From: CAYFPS01 sp964345075
GTDB lineage: Bacteria; CAIWAD01
DNA length: 24,503 nucleotides
NCBI GenBank assembly: GCA_964345075.1
Contig: CAYFPS010000033.1
Coordinates: 1 to 24,503 of the forward strand
Direction of reading: 5' to 3'
Below the pieces are notes generated by a model. That model saw only the letters and a program-made list of their open reading frames with translations. It made no database searches and was not told the origin of the DNA. Positions 21,227-24,503 of the stretch are shown one piece after another. Position 1 is the first letter of the stretch; the number at the start of each line of letters is the position of its first letter. The position numbers were made by a program, and so were the translations under genes.

Positions 21227-23260
21227 TCACTGGGTGCCCGCCATTCTCTTCAGCATCTCATCTTCGTCAATCACTTCGACGCCCAGAGCCCGGGCCTTCT
21301 CCAGTTTGGATCCGGCAGCTTCACCCGCGATCAGCAGATCGGTTTTGCTGGAAACAGAAGCAGCCACATGGGCGCCCAGCGCCTCCAGTTTCTTCTTTGC
21401 CTCGCTGCGCCCCATCTGCTGAAGGGTGCCGGTCAGGACGACGGTTTTGCCGCTGAAGGGCGAGTCAGTGGCCTTTTCGGCACTGTGGCGCTGGCCAAGG
21501 TCGAAGCCCGCTTCGCCAAGGGCGGCAAGCAGCCCCTGGCTTTCTTCACGCCTGAACCAGTCCGCGACGCTGGCGGCAATGGCCGGACCAATGCCGGGCA
21601 GGGCGAGAATCGCTTCCTGATCGGCCTTGCCCAGTTCATCAATGCTGCCAAAGCCTTCCAGCAGCTGTTTGGCCACGCCCTCACCCACATGCCTGATTCC
21701 CAGTCCAAAGAGCAGGCGGGCCGCTTCGGCACCAAGACTGCGCTGGATGGATGCCATCACATTGGCCGCGCTTTTTTCACCCATGCGCTCAAGGCCTTTC
21801 AGCCCATCGGCCTTCAATAGATAGATATCTGCGATGCTCTTCAGCTGGCCGGCTTCAATCAGGGCGGCGATCAGACTTTCACCCATGCCTTCAATATCCA
21901 GAGCCTTGCGTGATACAAAGTGCTCGAGGCTGGCCTGCAAGACGGCCGGGCAATAGGGATTGGAGCAGCGCAGGGCGACGGCGCCTTCTTCCTGAAGCAC
22001 CTGGCTGCCGCATTCGGGACAGGCTTCGGGTGCCCGGGGCAGGCGATCACTCTCTGGCGAGGGCTGGCCGGGTGCCGGACCCGTCACCTTGGGAATGACA
22101 TCACCACCCTTTTCAACCAGAACCTGCATGCCTGCGGCAATGCCCTTGCGCTGGACCTCTTCCAGATTGTGCAGAGTGGCGCGGGAAACCGTCGATCCGG
22201 CCACGAAGACCGGCTCCAGCTCGGCCACGGGTGTAAGGATGCCCGTTCGGCCAACCTGCCAGCGGATCTCCTTCAGGCGTGTGACTACTGCCTGCGCGGC
22301 AAATTTGCGGGCCATGGCCCAGCGCGGGGCCTTGGCGGTAAAGCCCAGCTCGTCACGGGCCGAGATGCGATCCAGCTTGACCACTACGCCGTCCACATCC
22401 AGCGGCAGGGTCGGGCGATCTTCCTCCCAGCGGGCGCAATAAGCGTGAATGGCGGCTTCATCCTCCAGCCTTTCGCCATGGGGAAAGACGGGCAGGCCCA
22501 GCTCGCTCAGCCATTGCATGCGCTCGTGCTGACTATCGGGAAGACCTTCGCCCGTGATACGCGCTACATCGTAAAGGTAAACGGTCAGCGAGCGGCGCTG
22601 GACTTCTGCCGGATCAAGCAGCTTCAAGGAACCCGATGCGGCATTGCGCGGATTGACCAGCAGGGCCTCGCCCTTTGCCGCGCGCAGATCGTTCAGGCGC
22701 TTGAAGGCGCGGTGCTCCATGACGACTTCGCCGCGCACCAGGAGCTCGGCCACCGGGCGCTTCAGGTGAAGGGGCAGGTTGTGCAGAGTGCGGGCGGCAG
22801 CCGTGACATCCTCGCCCTCGATGCCGTCGCCGCGGGTGGCGGCCTGGACAAGTTCACCCTTGTGATACAAAAGGGAAATGGACACGCCGTCCAGCTTGAG
22901 CTCACAACTGCAAGCCGGAAGTTTGCTGCCGAAAAGGTCTGCCTGATCGCTGGCCTCTTCCGCGGAAAGGCGGTCGAGAAAGTCCTTCAGCTCCTCTGGC
23001 GAATAGGCGTTGGCCAGACTGTAGAGGCGGGGTTCGTGCTTGACCAGGGGCCGGTTCGATTCCACCGGACTGCCCACGCGGCGGCTGGGTGAATCGGGGG
23101 CCAGCCAGTCCGGGTGTTCGGCTTCAATGGCCTCCAGCTGCCGAAGCAGCGCATCAAAGGCCTCGTCACTGATTTCCGGGGCGCTTTCGATGTAATAGAG
23201 CCGGCTGTGACGATTGAGCTGCTCAACCAGCCTCAAATATTCCTGGCGCGTGGCGCTCAC
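21227..23260 (-). CDS. ligA: NAD-dependent DNA ligase
   Basis: A 677-residue LigA sealing nicks in replication and repair. The Ia domain YYIESAPEISDEAFD (22-36) binds NMN. The adenylated lysine is K122 in CELKLDG. Further features are the OB fold, the four-cysteine zinc finger (CPECG ... CSNPYC), tandem helix-hairpin-helix motifs, and a C-terminal BRCT domain (SPFSGKTVVLTGTL onwards). The start is GTG, overlapping the apt stop as GTGA, so it is translationally coupled to apt. A terminator follows. Two GTGATACA octamers lie inside (21910, 22862). Confidence 0.98.
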   Translation of the reverse strand: MSATRQEYLRLVEQLNRHSRLYYIESAPEISDEAFDALLRQLEAIEAEHPDWLAPDSPSRRVGSPVESNRPLVKHEPRLYSLANAYSPEELKDFLDRLSAEEASDQADLFGSKLPACSCELKLDGVSISLLYHKGELVQAATRGDGIEGEDVTAAARTLHNLPLHLKRPVAELLVRGEVVMEHRAFKRLNDLRAAKGEALLVNPRNAASGSLKLLDPAEVQRRSLTVYLYDVARITGEGLPDSQHERMQWLSELGLPVFPHGERLEDEAAIHAYCARWEEDRPTLPLDVDGVVVKLDRISARDELGFTAKAPRWAMARKFAAQAVVTRLKEIRWQVGRTGILTPVAELEPVFVAGSTVSRATLHNLEEVQRKGIAAGMQVLVEKGGDVIPKVTGPAPGQPSPESDRLPRAPEACPECGSQVLQEEGAVALRCSNPYCPAVLQASLEHFVSRKALDIEGMGESLIAALIEAGQLKSIADIYLLKADGLKGLERMGEKSAANVMASIQRSLGAEAARLLFGLGIRHVGEGVAKQLLEGFGSIDELGKADQEAILALPGIGPAIAASVADWFRREESQGLLAALGEAGFDLGQRHSAEKATDSPFSGKTVVLTGTLQQMGRSEAKKKLEALGAHVAASVSSKTDLLIAGEAAGSKLEKARALGVEVIDEDEMLKRMAGTQ

Positions 23261-23798
23261 TCATCCTCCTCGGATGAAAAGTGAATCAGGCTGTGCAGCG
23301 GCAGGCCGGCCTTCTCCAGACGCTTGCGGCCGGGCAGGAAGTCCAGCTCAACCACGACCAGCGCCGCCTGTGATACACCGCCCAGCTGCCGGACCAGGTC
23401 GGCCGCGGCGANNNNNNNNNNGTGCCGCCAGTGGCCAGCAGGTCGTCTACGATCAACACGCGCTCGCCGGGCTTGATTGCGTCCGCATGGACATGCAGCG
23501 AGTCGAAGCCGTATTCCAGCTCGTAGCGGCATTCCACCGTTTTCCAGGGCAGCTTGCCCGGCTTGCGTGCCGGGACAAAGGGCTTGCCAGCCTTTAGCGC
23601 CATGGCCGCGCCAAAGATAAATCCGCGGCTCTCAATGCCCATGATGCAGTCCCAGCTCTCTGCGGGCACAAGCTCAAGCAGCCCATCCACGCAGGCGCCA
23701 AAGGCCTCCGGACTGGACAGCAGTGGCGTGATATCCTTGAAGCCGATGCCCGGCTTGGGAAAATCCATGACGGTGCGAATGCGGGATTTGAGGTTCAT
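23257..23798 (-). CDS. apt: Adenine phosphoribosyltransferase, interrupted by an assembly gap
   Basis: About 178 residues after gap closure. It makes AMP from adenine and PRPP. FPKPGIGFKDITPLL (13-27), GIESRGFIFG (54-63) and the PRPP loop VLIVDDLLATGGT (114 onwards) are diagnostic. The ten N at 23412-23421 follow this loop. Alignment with E. coli Apt (TGGTIEATVKLIRRLGG) requires two residues between T and AAADLVRQLGG, that is five missing bases, so the frame is intact and the C-terminus is LIHFSSEEDE. AAGGAT precedes the ATG. A 12-bp tandem array begins about 18 nt upstream of the start, so it is likely in the leader or promoter. Confidence 0.93.
23412..23421. other. Assembly gap (10 N) inside apt
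   Basis: Codon phase differs across the run. Five bases (giving two residues after GGT) restore one frame and the family spacing between the PRPP loop and RQLGG. Confidence 0.85.
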
Positions 23799-24188
23799 GG
23801 GTTATCCTTGTTTGATCGAGGTGTCGGAATGGGGTGGGACGGGGTGTCGGACGCCATGTCGGACGCGAGATGTCGGACACCATGTCGGACGTCGAGTGGG
23901 ACGAGATGTCGGACACCATGTCGGACGCCGCGTGGGACATGACGTCGGACACCATGTCGGACGTGGTGACGGACGTAGCGTCGGACGTAGCTTTAATTCT
24001 TCCGTACACTCCACCCCCTCTGTCAAGCTTCTGGAACAGTCGAGAAGTAGCCAATTCCTGTCACGAAATCAGGACTCATTCGAGTATCTGCGTGGGCTCT
24101 CCGGAAAGTCTCACTCTTGTCACGGCCACGACTAATCGCGCCATTTCTCGTAGAACCTGCAAATGACAGGATGAATCGCCCTGCCATG
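23799..24188. other. Intergenic region between acyP and apt
   Basis: The left half is the 12-bp minisatellite (23817-23991). The right half (23992-24188) is unique sequence without a gene or a clear terminator for acyP. A TTGACA on the minus strand (24026-24021) has no -10 at proper spacing, so the apt promoter is not assigned. Confidence 0.7.
23817..23991. repeat. 12-bp tandem repeat array upstream of apt
   Basis: About 14 units ending in the family TCGGAC/TGGGAC, for example ACCATGTCGGAC, GCCATGTCGGAC and GTCGAGTGGGAC. One unit is 14 bp (23865-23878); the others counted are 12. From 23879 the array has a 36-bp higher order: the exact unit ACCATGTCGGAC recurs at 23879, 23915 and 23951, each followed by two variant units. 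The period is a multiple of three, so reading frames stay open on both strands without being genes. Confidence 0.9.
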
Positions 24189-24467
24189 CTAACGGACCGA
24201 AAAGCCTTTGATCGCCGGGAGCTCGAGCTTGCGTTGACTTGCCTCTGTAATGCGAATGCGACCTGGCCCGAACATCAGTTTTTCCAGCAGCTGGCGCACA
24301 TGCTCCTGCTCGCCTTGCAGCACGGCTTCGACGGTACCATCAGGCAAATTGCGTACCCAGCCGTTCAGGGCAAGCTCGTGGGCCAGCTTGTTGCACAGGT
24401 AGCGAAAACCCACTCCCTGCACGCTGCCATGAAAGATGACCTGTTCGGTACGGATCAGTTCTTCCAC
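24189..24467 (-). CDS. acyP: Acylphosphatase
   Basis: A 92-residue enzyme hydrolysing carboxyl-phosphate bonds of acylphosphates. The phosphate-binding loop is GSVQGVGFRY with R22, and the catalytic N40 is in NGWVRNLPDG. GRI and the conserved C-terminal F also fit. The start is GTG with AGGGAG at good spacing. It is the rightmost gene; the 36 bases before it hold this site and perhaps the end of another minus-strand gene. Confidence 0.95.
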   Translation of the reverse strand: MEELIRTEQVIFHGSVQGVGFRYLCNKLAHELALNGWVRNLPDGTVEAVLQGEQEHVRQLLEKLMFGPGRIRITEASQRKLELPAIKGFSVR

Positions 24468-24503
24468 CGCAAACTCCCTCTCAATCTTCGTCTTTTAGCT
24501 CAC

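Noticed and set aside
24021..24026. Perfect TTGACA -35 box on the minus strand upstream of apt
   Set aside because: No TATAAT-like hexamer at 16-18 bp spacing.
23834..24166. Open frames through the 12-bp array with repeating MSDTMSD or PTWCPTS peptides
   Set aside because: A period divisible by three keeps all frames open; no ribosome site and no homology recognised.

Overview
This is a GC-rich (roughly 55-60% by eye) bacterial chromosomal window, probably a scaffold from an assembly because it carries three runs of exactly ten N. All 17 genes I can support lie on the minus strand, so they are described in right-to-left order. The gene content is housekeeping: NAD-dependent DNA ligase, UvrC, EF-P, BCCP/biotin carboxylase and a two-subunit glycine decarboxylase. 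A secreted DUF5117-type metalloprotease points to a Gram-negative-type heterotroph. A split GcvP and an efp-accB-accC order occur in Firmicutes, Deltaproteobacteria and FCB-type phyla. I cannot place the organism more precisely, and the intergenic repeats look like those of poorly sampled lineages.

Layout: acyP (24467-24189); a 390-bp gap with a 12-bp minisatellite in front of apt; apt-ligA (GTGA overlap) and a terminator; then one long tightly packed string efp-accB-accC-gcvH-gcvPA-gcvPB-dinG-mce-uvrC (21072-10208). A 0.7-kb repeat-filled gap follows, then an alanine-dehydrogenase-like gene overlapping a 4-hydroxybutyrate/acetate-type CoA-transferase (9489-7038) with a strong UUCG terminator. 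Next come a 1.3-kb block of hairpin repeats including a perfect 257-bp tandem duplication, a soluble histidine kinase overlapping a single-domain response regulator (5754-3615), the secreted metalloprotease (3497-798), and a second repeat block (1-797).

Function: efp, accB/accC, gcvH/PA/PB, mce and the Ald-like/CoA-transferase pair suggest acyl-CoA, glycine and amino-acid carbon metabolism. uvrC, dinG and ligA are DNA-maintenance genes. gcvT, lpd, accA and accD are not in the window.

Most notable: (1) the 8-mer GTGATACA/TGTATCAC occurs 18 times (less than one expected), on both strands, mostly inside genes and in several reading frames. Its density, about one per 1.4 kb, resembles DNA-uptake or Chi-like genome signals. 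(2) The intergenic regions are built from degenerate 7-bp-period arrays plus a modular multi-hairpin repeat with compensatory stem changes and a nested hairpin insertion. (3) dinG has no ATG/GTG/TTG start that keeps its exonuclease motif. (4) The Ald-like enzyme has Gln where the catalytic-site His is expected. The last 36 bases (24468-24503) hold only the acyP ribosome-binding region and possibly the end of an upstream gene.
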